A stretch of DNA of 56,645 nt. It comes from Mycobacterium syngnathidarum (GTDB taxonomy: Bacteria; Actinomycetota; Actinomycetes; Mycobacteriales; Mycobacteriaceae). Each line of letters opens with the position of its first letter. Within the stretch, counting starts at the first letter, position 1. Below, piece after piece: positions 39,707-47,588 of the stretch. The position numbers were made by a program, and so were the translations under genes. The notes under the pieces are model-generated. The model did not search any database. It had not been told where the DNA came from and worked only from the letters and a program-made list of their open reading frames with translations. The stretch lies in the NCBI RefSeq assembly GCF_001942625.1, contig NZ_MLCL01000075.1, forward strand, positions 1-56,645, in the 5' to 3' direction.

Positions 39707-39781
39707 GTGGTTCCCACCCGGCCGAGACTACGGAGCCAAAGTGTTTGCATCGCCGGCCGGGCTACGTCTAGCATCGCCAAC

Positions 39782-39823
39782 GTGCCAAGGCGACTCGTAG
39801 TAGCAACCCGCAGCGGGGTCTGA
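39782..39823 (+). CDS. Possible 13-codon leader peptide upstream of the LeuA-domain gene
   Basis: GTG 39782 to TGA 39821 would encode VPRRLVVATRSGV. A plausible -10 (TAGCAT at 39770-39775) would put transcription start at or very near the GTG, giving a leaderless peptide. It contains one Leu and three internal or terminal Val codons and is followed by overlapping hairpins. This is the arrangement of attenuation at branched-chain amino acid genes, but the Leu content is low, so it is tentative. Confidence 0.3.
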   Translation: MPRRLVVATRSGV

Positions 39824-39827
39824 TCAA

Positions 39828-39868
39828 GACCGACCCCTCGCTGTGGGTCGTTCGCTACTTCGTCGGTC
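39828..39868 (+). promoter_or_regulatory. Mutually exclusive hairpins, possible attenuator
   Basis: GACCGAC (39828-39834) can pair with GTCGGTC (39862-39868). Alternatively CGACCC (39831-39836) can pair with GGGTCG (39845-39850). The two pairings compete. They lie between the possible leader peptide and the LeuA-domain gene. Confidence 0.35.
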
Positions 39869-39897
39869 AAATCCTCTGAGCAAGAGAAGACCGGCAC

Positions 39898-40395
39898 ATG
39901 CACATCAGCACCCCCACACCGCAGTCCAGCGCAATAGCGTCGTTCGCCGCGCATTTCACCAACCCGCTGCCGCGCGGGCTGCGCGAAGCCGGTGAGTCAG
40001 CGTCCTGGGACCAGTTCCTCGATGAATACGCCGCGAGTCCGGGCGCATTGAAACTGGGGCAGTGGACCTGCACCGACACCGAACGCGCGGCCAGCAGGCT
40101 GGGGCCGCAGGCTCGCCACTACCGGGCCACTCTGGCAGTGGGCGACACCATCAGCACGTCGAGCGCAGCCGCGACTGGACCCGTCGCCGCGCTGACCGAG
40201 ATGCTCTACGAGCGTGGGATCACCGTCGAGACCAAGTCGTTTCATCAACTGCCCACCGGTGGTCAGACCGCAACTTTCATCGAAGGCTGCGACGGCCTGC
40301 ACAGCGAGTGGGCGATGGGACTGGCCGACGATCCCGAACACTCGGCGCTGTACGCCGTGATCGCCTGCGCCAACCGGCTGATGAAGTCGGTCTGA
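39898..40395 (+). CDS. Stand-alone LeuA (2-isopropylmalate synthase) regulatory-domain protein, 165 aa
   Basis: The C-terminal two thirds reads like the allosteric (LeuA_dimer) domain of 2-isopropylmalate synthase: ISTSSAAATGPVAALTEMLY corresponds to the GNGPLAAFVDAL-type helix, TVETKSFHQLPTGGQTATFI to the leucine-binding strand pair, and SALYAVIACANRL to the final helix. The catalytic TIM barrel is absent, and the N-terminal 60 residues are unrelated to it. It may bind leucine or modulate full-length LeuA by mixed assembly. It may equally be a paralogue with a new ligand. ATG 39898 follows AAGAGAAG. It is convergent with cyp136. Confidence 0.75.
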   Translation: MHISTPTPQSSAIASFAAHFTNPLPRGLREAGESASWDQFLDEYAASPGALKLGQWTCTDTERAASRLGPQARHYRATLAVGDTISTSSAAATGPVAALTEMLYERGITVETKSFHQLPTGGQTATFIEGCDGLHSEWAMGLADDPEHSALYAVIACANRLMKSV

Positions 40396-40420
40396 CCACG
40401 CGGGCTCGACGCCGAATGCG

Positions 40421-41902
40421 TCAGTGCAGCGGGCGTAGCACGATCGGCATGCCGTCGATCGGCACCGGCATGCCGCCGTAGTCGTAGTGCGGCTGGTAAC
40501 CGGGGCTGGCGAGCTCGAGCTTGTAGCGACGCAGAAGGCGGTGCATGACGGTCTTGATCTCCAGCTGGCCGAAGACCATGCCGATGCACTTGTGCGCGCC
40601 TCCGCCGAACGGGGCGAACGCGTAGCGGTGTTTCTTGTGCTCGCTGCGCGGCTCGGCGAAACGATCCGGGTCGAACTTCTCGGGATCGGTCCACAGCTCG
40701 GGCAGTCGGTGGTTCATCGACGGCCAGGTCACGACGCTGGTGCCGGCCGGGATGAAGTAACCCAGCAGGTCGGTGTCGCGTACCGCCTCGCGGAAATTGA
40801 ACGGCAGCGGAGTCATCATCCGCAGCGACTCGTTGATCACCAGGTCGTAGGTCTCCAGCTTATCCAGTGCCTCGAAGTCCAACGGCCCGTCGCCGATTCG
40901 CGCGGAGTCGTCCCGCAGGCGCTCCTGCCACTCCGGGTTGGCCGCCAGGTGGTAGGCCATCGTCGTCATCGTCGAGGTCGAGGTGTCGTGGGCGGCCATC
41001 ATCAAAAAGATCATGTGGCTGATGATCTGGTCATCAGTGAAGGACTGCCCGTCCTCGTCGGCCGAGTGACACAGCACGCTGAACATGTCGGTACTTTCCG
41101 ACCGCCGCTTCTCAGTGATGCGGCTGGCGAAGTACTCCTCGAGGGTCTTGCGGGCCTGGATGCCTCGCCACCACTTCAAGGGCGGCACAGGTGTGCGGAC
41201 GATGGCGTTGCCGGCTCGGGTAGTGGTGGTGAACGCATTGTTGACCGTGGTGACCAGGGCTCGGTCGGTCCCTGCCGGCACACCCATGAACACCTCTGAG
41301 GCGATGTCGAGCGTGAGCTCCTTCATCGCCGGGTGGATGAGGAACCGCGGGTCGTCGGCCACCCAGTCGTTGGCCAGCACAGCCGAAGCCACCGAGTCGA
41401 TATGGGAGATGTAGCCGCTCAGCCGGGTGCGGGTGAAGGCCTCCTGCATGATCCGGCGGTGGAACATGTGCTCGTCGAAGTCGAGCATCATCAGCCCGCC
41501 GTCGAAGAACGGCCCGATGATCGGATGCCAGGCACGCTGCGAGAAATCCTTGTTGCGGTTGGAGAACACGGCCTGGGTGGCGTCAGGGCCCAGCGCCATC
41601 ACCGACGACAGGGCCGGCGACTGGGAGTAGTAGATCGGGCCGTTCTTGCGGTACTGCTCGAGAATGTAGTCCGGGCCGCCGCGGAACGTCTCGATCATGT
41701 GGCCGATGACCGGCAGACCCGAGTCGCCCATGATCGGCTTGAGGCCGCTGCCCGCCGGCGGTTCTGCGAACACGAACTTGTCCCAGTTCTTGGCCTTGAG
41801 CTTCTTCTCCAGTGCGCCCATGCCGGGCATGGTGCTGGGCGTCGGGGTGAATCGACGCTTGGCCTGATCGAGCAGGTAGCGCGGGGTGCTGATGGTTGCC
41901 AT
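40421..41902 (-). CDS. cyp136: Cytochrome P450 CYP136, 493 aa
   Basis: A longer, eukaryote-like P450 with the I-helix motif MMAAHDTSTSTM, ExxR in NESLRMM and the heme loop FAPFGGGAHKCIGM. The length, sequence and position next to a divergent TetR and SDR match M. tuberculosis Rv3059 (cyp136). Its physiological substrate is not known. ATG 41902 is chosen at MATISTPRYLL; an upstream extension to 41962 lacks a ribosome site and would cover the operator region. The regulator at 42031 probably controls it. Confidence 0.9.
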   Translation of the reverse strand: MATISTPRYLLDQAKRRFTPTPSTMPGMGALEKKLKAKNWDKFVFAEPPAGSGLKPIMGDSGLPVIGHMIETFRGGPDYILEQYRKNGPIYYSQSPALSSVMALGPDATQAVFSNRNKDFSQRAWHPIIGPFFDGGLMMLDFDEHMFHRRIMQEAFTRTRLSGYISHIDSVASAVLANDWVADDPRFLIHPAMKELTLDIASEVFMGVPAGTDRALVTTVNNAFTTTTRAGNAIVRTPVPPLKWWRGIQARKTLEEYFASRITEKRRSESTDMFSVLCHSADEDGQSFTDDQIISHMIFLMMAAHDTSTSTMTTMAYHLAANPEWQERLRDDSARIGDGPLDFEALDKLETYDLVINESLRMMTPLPFNFREAVRDTDLLGYFIPAGTSVVTWPSMNHRLPELWTDPEKFDPDRFAEPRSEHKKHRYAFAPFGGGAHKCIGMVFGQLEIKTVMHRLLRRYKLELASPGYQPHYDYGGMPVPIDGMPIVLRPLH

Positions 41903-41963
41903 GGGCTGCTCCTGACCATAAAAGCCTGACGAAGTGTGGTCGAACTCACCACTTGTGGCCATC

Positions 41964-41992
41964 CTGACTGTCAGACTTGACGCATGTCAAGT
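41964..41992. promoter_or_regulatory. Twin palindromes between cyp136 and its TetR
   Basis: CTGAC-t-GTCAG (41964-41974) abuts ACTTGAC-gcat-GTCAAGT (41975-41992). Both share TGAC/GTCA half-sites. They lie in the 128-bp divergent region and probably bind the adjacent TetR protein. Confidence 0.7.
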
Positions 41993-42030
41993 TTTGAACT
42001 GGCGCGTCGCGAGTGCGAAGGTCTAATGCC

Positions 42031-42684
42031 ATGACAGCCGAATCGATACCCGCGAGCGGCGATGACTCCACCGGGCGCCCGCAGGCCCGTCGGAGCCGCG
42101 GCGACCGGCAACGCGAAGCTATCGTGACGGCTGTTCGGGAGCTCCTCGAAGAGCACTCCTTCGCCGACCTGTCGGTGAGCACCATCAGCGAACGCGCCGG
42201 GGTGGCCCGGTCGGGCTTCTACTTCTACTTCGATTCGAAGTACGCGGTGCTGGCCGTGATTTTGGCCGACGCCATGGAAGAACTCGCCGCACTGACGCAC
42301 GACTACGCGCCCCGCGAGGCCGGCGAGACGCCGGCGGCGTTCGCCGAGCGGATGGTGGGCAGTGCCGCGGCGGTCTTCGCCACCAACGACCCGATCATGG
42401 CGGCCTGCACCGTCGCCCAGAACACCGATGCGCAGATCCGCGATCTGATGAACGATTTCGAGGACGCCGTCATCGACAGGATCGTGGGCCTCGTCGAACA
42501 AGACGAGGGCGCCCGCCCTATTTCCGATGACCTGCCCGCCCTGGTGCGGACCCTGGTGGCGACCACGGCGATGACGTTGTCGCACGACTCGGCATTCGTC
42601 GGCCGCAGCGCCGATCCGGCCCGCGCGCTCGACGTGGTGGAGCGGCTGTGGCTCAACGCACTGTGGGGTGGCCAAGAGGGGTAG
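42031..42684 (+). CDS. TetR-family regulator (Rv3058c-like), 217 aa
   Basis: A TetR helix-turn-helix at about residues 35-75 (LSVSTISERAGVARSGFYFY, then FDSKYAVLAVI), followed by a helical ligand domain. It is divergent from cyp136 and is followed 22 bp later by an SDR gene, as in M. tuberculosis Rv3057c-Rv3059. ATG 42031 is used; a GTG 18 bp upstream is in frame. Twin palindromes at 41964-41992 are its likely operators. Confidence 0.9.
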   Translation: MTAESIPASGDDSTGRPQARRSRGDRQREAIVTAVRELLEEHSFADLSVSTISERAGVARSGFYFYFDSKYAVLAVILADAMEELAALTHDYAPREAGETPAAFAERMVGSAAAVFATNDPIMAACTVAQNTDAQIRDLMNDFEDAVIDRIVGLVEQDEGARPISDDLPALVRTLVATTAMTLSHDSAFVGRSADPARALDVVERLWLNALWGGQEG

Positions 42685-42706
42685 CGCCACAGGTAAGGTC
42701 ACCGCT

Positions 42707-43588
42707 ATGGGGAGTGATACCGCGGGTAACGGTCGGGCGGACTTTCGCAACAAGAAGTGCTTGATCACCGGCGCTGCCAGCGGCATCGGCCGGGCCACCG
42801 CGCTGGCGCTGGCCGCCCGAGGGGCCGAGCTGTACCTGACCGACCGGGACGAAGTCGGTCTGGCCCAGACTGTGGCCGACGCCAGAGCGCTCGGTGCCCA
42901 GGTACCCGCACACCGGGCCCTGGACATCTCCGACTACGACCAGGTGGCGGCGTTCGCCGCCGACGTCCACGCGGCGCACTCGTCGATGGACGTGGTGATG
43001 AACATCGCCGGGGTTTCGGCCTGGGGGACCGTCGACAAACTGACCCATCAGCACTGGCGCTCGATGATCGACATCAACCTGATGGGCCCGATCCACGTCA
43101 TCGAGACGTTCCTGCCGCCGATGGTGCAGGCCCGCCGGGGCGGGCACCTGGTGAACGTGTCCTCGGCCGCAGGCATCGTCGCGCTACCGTGGCACAGCGC
43201 CTACAGCGCCAGCAAGTACGGGCTGCGGGGGCTGAGTGAAGTACTGCGTTTCGACCTGGCCCGGCACCGCATCGGGGTATCCGTCGTGGTACCCGGCGCG
43301 GTGAAAACCGGCCTGGTACAGACGGTTCAGATCGCCGGGGTGGATCGGGAGGATCCGAACGTGCAGAAATGGGTGGACCGGTTCGCCGGCCACGCCATCT
43401 CTCCGGAGAAGGCCGCCGACAAGATCTTGGCCGGTATGGCTCGCAACCGCTTCCTGATCTACACCTCGGCCGACATCCGTGCCCTGTACGCGTTCAAGCG
43501 CGTGGCGTGGTGGCCGTACAGCGTGGCCATGCGGCAGGTCAACGTGCTTTTCAGCCGGGCGCTGCGGCCGAAAACCGTCCAGCGCTAG
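42707..43588 (+). CDS. SDR oxidoreductase (Rv3057c-like), 293 aa
   Basis: A classical SDR with ITGAASGIGRATALAL, NIAGVSAWG (NAG motif), VNVSSAAGIVA (Ser) and YSASKYGL (YxxxK). It has a C-terminal extension with aromatic residues that may contact membranes. It is co-transcribed with the TetR upstream. From this context it may act together with CYP136 on the same lipid-like substrate. Start ATG 42707 follows AGGTAAGG. Its last 4 bp overlap the convergent ATPase gene. Confidence 0.9.
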   Translation: MGSDTAGNGRADFRNKKCLITGAASGIGRATALALAARGAELYLTDRDEVGLAQTVADARALGAQVPAHRALDISDYDQVAAFAADVHAAHSSMDVVMNIAGVSAWGTVDKLTHQHWRSMIDINLMGPIHVIETFLPPMVQARRGGHLVNVSSAAGIVALPWHSAYSASKYGLRGLSEVLRFDLARHRIGVSVVVPGAVKTGLVQTVQIAGVDREDPNVQKWVDRFAGHAISPEKAADKILAGMARNRFLIYTSADIRALYAFKRVAWWPYSVAMRQVNVLFSRALRPKTVQR

Positions 43589-44757
43589 CGTTTTCCCCAA
43601 TGCCAGGACGGTGTGTTGAGCATGCCGAATCCGGTCACTTTCGTCTCGCCCCACTCCTTGTAGAGCTCCACCTCGATAGCGTTGCCCCGGTCCTCGTCGG
43701 CGGCCGGGGTGGTGTCGAGGAAATCCAGCAGGGCGTGCGAATGTGTCACGACCACCACTTGGGACTGTTTCGTGGCGGATCTGATCAGAGATGCCAGAGG
43801 ACGGACCAGATCGGGATGCAACGAGGTCTCCGGCTCGTTGAGCACCATCAGCGACGGTGGCCGCGGGCTGGCCAGTGCCGTTGCCCACAGCAGGAAACGC
43901 AGTGTGCCATCGGACAATTCGGCTGCCCGGAGCGGGCGCAGCATGCCGCGTTGGCGTAGTTGGAGGTCGAACAGCCCGTCGTTGACCGCGACTGCGATGG
44001 TGGCGCCATCGAACGCCTCGGCCACCGCCCGTTCCAGGTCGTCGAAGCCGGCCTCGATGATCGTCTGCACCGCCGCAGCAAGGTCGGCGCCGTCGTCGGA
44101 GAGCACCGGGGTGCGGGTACCGACGTGGGGTTGGCGGGCCGGGGCCGCGGCGTCCACCCGGAACCCGTCGTAGAACCGCCAATCGCGCAACCGGTCGGAG
44201 ACCGCCGAGAGCTCCGGCAGGGCATGCGGGTGGGCGTATTCGGCCAGCACGCTGTGATAGCTGGGCAGGGAGCGGGTCAACTCATCGAAGCCTCGTCCCG
44301 ATTGCGCGGCCACCTCGGCGTAGTCGCGGGTGCGGCTCACCAGTGTCGAGGCGGGTCGCAACACATGCCCGGCGAACACCACCTCGCGCTTGATCTCCGG
44401 GTCCTGCGCGAACGCCGTCGGGCCGGTGCCGGCCATCTGCGGCAGCCCCAGGTCGACGAGGTAGCCGAAATCATCTGCGGCGAAGCCGAGTTCGAGGGAC
44501 ACCGGTCGGGTTCGGACGGTGCCCTGCGTCTGCGCATTGGGCTGTTCGGGACCGGCCCACAGCACCGACTGCAGGCCGCCCTCTCGGGCCAGTGAGCCGA
44601 TCACCTGGCCTCGGCCGCAATCCGCCAGCAGTCGCAGTGCCCGATAGATGGAGGACTTGCCGGTGCCGTTGGCACCGGTGACCACCGTGAGTTCGGCCAG
44701 CGGCAGGATCACTTCCCGCAGGGAGCGGTAGCCGCGAATCGCGATGGTCTGCAACAT
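43585..44757 (-). CDS. AAA family ATPase (RecF/OLD-like), 390 aa
   Basis: An SMC/RecF-type ATPase with Walker A GANGTGKSSIY near residue 30, the ABC-type signature LSDGTLRFLLWATAL, Walker B SLMVLNEPETSLHPDL and the switch VVVVTHSHALLDFL. It starts MLQTIAIRGYRSL, as typical for OLD-type/AAA_21 proteins. No TOPRIM nuclease domain is seen. I infer a role in DNA maintenance, recombination or defence; this is not proven. It sits 10 bp after dinB2 on the same strand, so it may be co-expressed with this translesion polymerase. ATG 44757 is chosen, because reading further upstream runs into dinB2. Confidence 0.85.
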   Translation of the reverse strand: MLQTIAIRGYRSLREVILPLAELTVVTGANGTGKSSIYRALRLLADCGRGQVIGSLAREGGLQSVLWAGPEQPNAQTQGTVRTRPVSLELGFAADDFGYLVDLGLPQMAGTGPTAFAQDPEIKREVVFAGHVLRPASTLVSRTRDYAEVAAQSGRGFDELTRSLPSYHSVLAEYAHPHALPELSAVSDRLRDWRFYDGFRVDAAAPARQPHVGTRTPVLSDDGADLAAAVQTIIEAGFDDLERAVAEAFDGATIAVAVNDGLFDLQLRQRGMLRPLRAAELSDGTLRFLLWATALASPRPPSLMVLNEPETSLHPDLVRPLASLIRSATKQSQVVVVTHSHALLDFLDTTPAADEDRGNAIEVELYKEWGETKVTGFGMLNTPSWHWGKR

Positions 44758-44767
44758 GGCGTCGAGG

Positions 44768-45844
44768 CTATTGGTCGGCCCCGACAATCGGGGCGCTCGG
44801 GCGCTCCGGTGTGCTGTCATCCATCGACAGTTCCAGGCGCACGCCGAGCAGTCGGACCGGCCGGTCCAGCTCGAACTGATCGAAGACCGCCAGCGCGGTC
44901 TCGGTGACAACAGCGGCGTCCGTGCTCGGCGAACCGAGCTTGCGGATCTTGGTGCGGGTGTAGAAGGTGCTGGTGCGCACCGTGACCGCGACCCGGGTGA
45001 CGATGCGTCCCTGCGCCACCACCTCATCGAGGGTGCGGCGGGTCAGCTCGCGGATCGCGTCGTCCATGGCGGCGCGCTCGGTGAGGTCGTGCGCGAATGT
45101 GATGACGTGGCTGCGTGAGCGCGGAATCCAGGGCTCCGAGCTCACCTCCGTATCACCGCCGCCTTTGGCCAGCAACAGAATCCACAGCCCGGTGCTGGGA
45201 CCGAATGCCGAGGTGAGCACGGTGGCATCGGTGGCGGCCAGATCGGCCACCGTGGTGATGCCCAGCGTGGCAAGCTTTTTGGTGGTCTTGGGGCCGACGC
45301 CCCACAGCGCATCGGGTGGGCGATCACCCATCACCGACATCCAGTTGGCCTCGGTGAGCACGTAGACACCTGCGGGTTTGGCCAGCCCGGTCGCCACCTT
45401 GGCGCGCTGCTTGTTGTCGCTGATGCCCACCGAACAGGACAGCCCGGTCTCGGCGGCGATCACCGTGCGGATGCGCTCGGCCAACTCGACCGGATCGCTG
45501 ACCTCGGCGCCCAGATACGCCTCGTCCCAGCCCCAGACCTCCAGCGGGTGGCCGAGATCGCGCAGCAGGCCCATCACTTGTTCGGAGGCCTCGTCGTAGG
45601 CGTCCGGGTCTGATGGCAAGAACGTGGCGTCGGGGCACTTGCGCGCCGCGGTGCGCAGAGGCATGCCGGCGTGCACCCCGAATTCGCGCGCTTCGTATGA
45701 CGCGCAGGTGACCACCTTGCGGGGCTCGGCGGGATCACCGCTGCCACCGACGATGACCGGCAGCCCCTGAAGTTCGGGGTGGCGGCGCAACTCGACCGAG
45801 GCCAGGAACTGGTCCAGGTCGACATGCAGCACCCAGCCGGTCAT
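44768..45844 (-). CDS. dinB2: DNA polymerase IV, DinB2 type, 358 aa
   Basis: A Y-family polymerase. The N-terminus HVDLDQFLASVEL gives the first metal-binding Asp (D9) and, at residue 14, Leu instead of the steric-gate Tyr/Phe. WGWDEAYLG supplies the second acidic pair. Helix-hairpin-helix and little-finger domains follow (LWGVGPKTTKKL, FTRTK-like FYTRTKIRK). Leu14 is the known feature of mycobacterial DinB2, which readily inserts ribonucleotides. It matches Rv3056 by position. There is no C-terminal beta-clamp motif that I can recognise. The TetR gene is 4 bp upstream on the same strand. Confidence 0.93.
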   Translation of the reverse strand: MTGWVLHVDLDQFLASVELRRHPELQGLPVIVGGSGDPAEPRKVVTCASYEAREFGVHAGMPLRTAARKCPDATFLPSDPDAYDEASEQVMGLLRDLGHPLEVWGWDEAYLGAEVSDPVELAERIRTVIAAETGLSCSVGISDNKQRAKVATGLAKPAGVYVLTEANWMSVMGDRPPDALWGVGPKTTKKLATLGITTVADLAATDATVLTSAFGPSTGLWILLLAKGGGDTEVSSEPWIPRSRSHVITFAHDLTERAAMDDAIRELTRRTLDEVVAQGRIVTRVAVTVRTSTFYTRTKIRKLGSPSTDAAVVTETALAVFDQFELDRPVRLLGVRLELSMDDSTPERPSAPIVGADQ

Positions 45845-45848
45845 GGCG

Positions 45849-46454
45849 CTAGTGGCCGCACAACTTGCGGGCGGTGTCCTGCCACGCCGCGGTGAGTTCG
45901 TCGAGGCTGCGGCCGAGGGCCAGCTGGTGAGCCAGATAGTCGGGGTCGAGCAGCGCGATCAGGGCGTCGGCCTGTGTGTCGAGATCGCCTGTGGTACCCG
46001 CCGTTTCGAGCAGCATCCGGACATGCGTGCGGTGCAGGGTGAACGGGCCGGTGTAGCGCAGCGCGGGATCGCGGATCGCGTCGGACAACAACGCCTGGTG
46101 GCAGTGCACGAACCGGAGTCGGTCCGCACCGTAGGCCAGTAGCCGTTCCAGTGGCGGCGCGCCGGGCCCGAGCGGGGGCGGACCGAACATGAAGGCATCC
46201 TGTTCGGCGGTTTCGTCCTCGTCGAGCAACACCATCATCAGACCGGCACGGCTGCCGAACCTGCGGAACACCGTGCCCTTCCCGACACCGGCCTCGATCG
46301 CGATATCGTCGGTGCTGACCGCGTCGGGGCCGCGTTCGGCGATGAGCCGGCGTGCAGCGCCGAGGATCAAGGCGCGGTTGCGGGCGGCATCTCCGCGTTC
46401 GGATGGCGCCGCGTCGATGCCCGCGAGCTGGGTCGGGCGGTCAGAGGCTGCCAC
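45849..46454 (-). CDS. TetR-family regulator (Rv3055-like), 201 aa
   Basis: A TetR DNA-binding domain at about residues 20-65 (VSTDDIAIEAGVGKGTVFRR, then FGSRAGLMMVLL) and a ligand domain typical of this orthologue group. The start is GTG 46454. It is divergent from the FMN reductase gene; the 20-bp palindrome at 46481-46500 lies between them. Downstream on the same strand is dinB2 (4-bp gap), so the regulator may also set expression of the polymerase and the AAA ATPase. Confidence 0.9.
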   Translation of the reverse strand: MAASDRPTQLAGIDAAPSERGDAARNRALILGAARRLIAERGPDAVSTDDIAIEAGVGKGTVFRRFGSRAGLMMVLLDEDETAEQDAFMFGPPPLGPGAPPLERLLAYGADRLRFVHCHQALLSDAIRDPALRYTGPFTLHRTHVRMLLETAGTTGDLDTQADALIALLDPDYLAHQLALGRSLDELTAAWQDTARKLCGH

Positions 46455-46480
46455 AACTGCACTTTAACCCAGCTGGAATT

Positions 46481-46500
46481 AATCGGACCACAGTCCGGTT
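46481..46500. promoter_or_regulatory. TetR operator, AATCGGAC-caca-GTCCGGTT
   Basis: A 7-of-8 inverted repeat with a 4-bp spacer, in the 89-bp divergent region between the TetR gene (46454) and the FMN reductase gene (46544). Confidence 0.7.
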
Positions 46501-46543
46501 GATCGTTGCGAGGATCGATCGAGTCGAACAAGGGAGCGTGCAA

Positions 46544-47086
46544 ATGGCCGATAAGAAGGTGCTGGTTCTGGTCGGGAGCCTACGGGCCGCGTCGGTGAAT
46601 CGACAGATCGCCGAGCTGGCGGTGGAACAGGCGCCCGAAGGCGTGAGCCTGGAGATCTTCGACCGACTGGGGGAGTTGCCCTTCTATAACGAGGACATCG
46701 ACACCGCGGACGTGGCCGAACCCGTGGTCGCGTTGCGCGCGGCAGCGGCCGAGGCCGGCGCTGCGCTTGTCGTGACCCCCGAATACAACGGAAGCATCCC
46801 GGGGGTGTTGAAGAACGCCATCGATTGGCTGTCGCGGCCGTTCGGTAACGGAGCACTCAACGACAAGCCGCTGGCGGTGGTCGGGGCGGCGCTCGGACAG
46901 TACGGCGGCGTGTGGGCGCATGACGAAACTCGGAAGTCTTTCGGCATCGCCGGGCCGCGCGTGGTCGAGGATCTCAAGCTCTCGGTGCCGTCCAAGACCC
47001 TCGACGGCAAGCACCCCAGGGAGAACGCCGAGGTGGCCGAGGCGCTTCGCGATATTGTGGGCAAGCTCACACTTGAGGTCGGTTGA
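46544..47086 (+). CDS. NADPH-dependent FMN reductase family protein (Rv3054c-like), 180 aa
   Basis: A flavodoxin-fold reductase with VLVGSLRAASVNRQIA (FMN phosphate loop), VVTPEYNGSIPGVLKNAIDW (the family signature) and RPFGNGALNDKP. It probably reduces FMN or quinones with NAD(P)H. It has the same position relative to nrdH as Rv3054c. ATG 46544 is used with AGGGAG 8 bp upstream; GTG 46538 is an alternative. It is followed by a rho-independent-type hairpin at 47136-47170, separating it from the nrd operon. Confidence 0.9.
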   Translation: MADKKVLVLVGSLRAASVNRQIAELAVEQAPEGVSLEIFDRLGELPFYNEDIDTADVAEPVVALRAAAAEAGAALVVTPEYNGSIPGVLKNAIDWLSRPFGNGALNDKPLAVVGAALGQYGGVWAHDETRKSFGIAGPRVVEDLKLSVPSKTLDGKHPRENAEVAEALRDIVGKLTLEVG

Positions 47087-47135
47087 GGGTTCGTCTTCGC
47101 GTTTTGCCGTTCGCGCCACTTTCCGGCAAAATCTT

Positions 47136-47170
47136 GCCGCCGGCTGGGTCGTCCCGACCCGGCCGGCGGC
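47136..47170 (+). terminator. Terminator after the FMN reductase gene
   Basis: Outer arms GCCGCCGGC (47136-47144) and GCCGGCGGC (47162-47170) plus inner GGGTCG/CGACCC pairing form a long stem, followed by a short T-rich run (TTTGCT). Confidence 0.8.
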
Positions 47171-47588
47171 TTTGCTATCGGGGGTCTTGCGCTTTGCGGC
47201 GGGCCGGACTTGTCGGTGCCTGGTGCTACATCTAGTGGTGCGGCGCGACACGGTCTGTCAAGTCGAGCGCGACACGCCGTGGGTGTGGTTGCTGGCAAGC
47301 TTACGACCTGGGAATTTCAAAAATGTTATTCAGAACATGTTGTATGGCTTCGAACTGTCGGCCACTAGGTGTAGTGTCTGTGAGACCGACAGGCCACCAC
47401 AGTTCGGGAGCCGGCCGGAGCGTAGCGAATCCGGCCGAGTCGGTTTCAAGACCAGCCGGGGAGCGGCTTCGACCGGCAGGAATTTTGGCGGCCCGAAGGT
47501 CGCTGAACTTAAGCGAAACGTAAGACCCGATCAGTTGCCAGTCACTTGTCTAGTTTGTTCACTTTCCGCAAGAGGAGCCGTACCGAAG
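47171..47588 (+). other. Gene-free leader of the nrdHIE operon with stem-loops
   Basis: No convincing gene lies between the terminator and nrdH (502 bp from 47087, including the terminator). The stretch holds an NrdR-box-like palindrome (47362-47377) and then a series of possible RNA hairpins: CGGCCGGA/TCCGGCCG (47412-47419 with 47430-47437), AGCCG/CGGCT (47454-47458 with 47464-47468) and CGACC/GGTCG (47470-47474 with 47498-47502). A -10/-35 pair cannot be fixed by eye. The purine-rich ribosome site AGAGGAG is near 47570. Confidence 0.5.
47362..47377. promoter_or_regulatory. NrdR-box-like palindrome
   Basis: CACTA-ggtg-TAGTG is a perfect inverted repeat. The 16-mer around it matches about 12 of 16 positions of the general NrdR-box consensus acaCwAtATaTwGtgt. 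A weaker similar sequence (CTACATCTAG) lies at 47226-47235. NrdR boxes usually occur as close pairs, and the spacing here (about 139 bp) is atypical. Confidence 0.5.

Noticed and set aside
46352..46543. N-terminal extension of the FMN reductase back to 46352
   Set aside because: It would run through the divergent TetR gene and the operator 46481-46500. The flavodoxin fold starts at 46544 with a good ribosome site.
47439..47460. B12-box-like AAGACCAGCC, suggesting a cobalamin riboswitch before nrdH
   Set aside because: Only the last part of the B12 box matches. The other conserved cobalamin-riboswitch elements were not found, and class Ib RNR does not use cobalamin.
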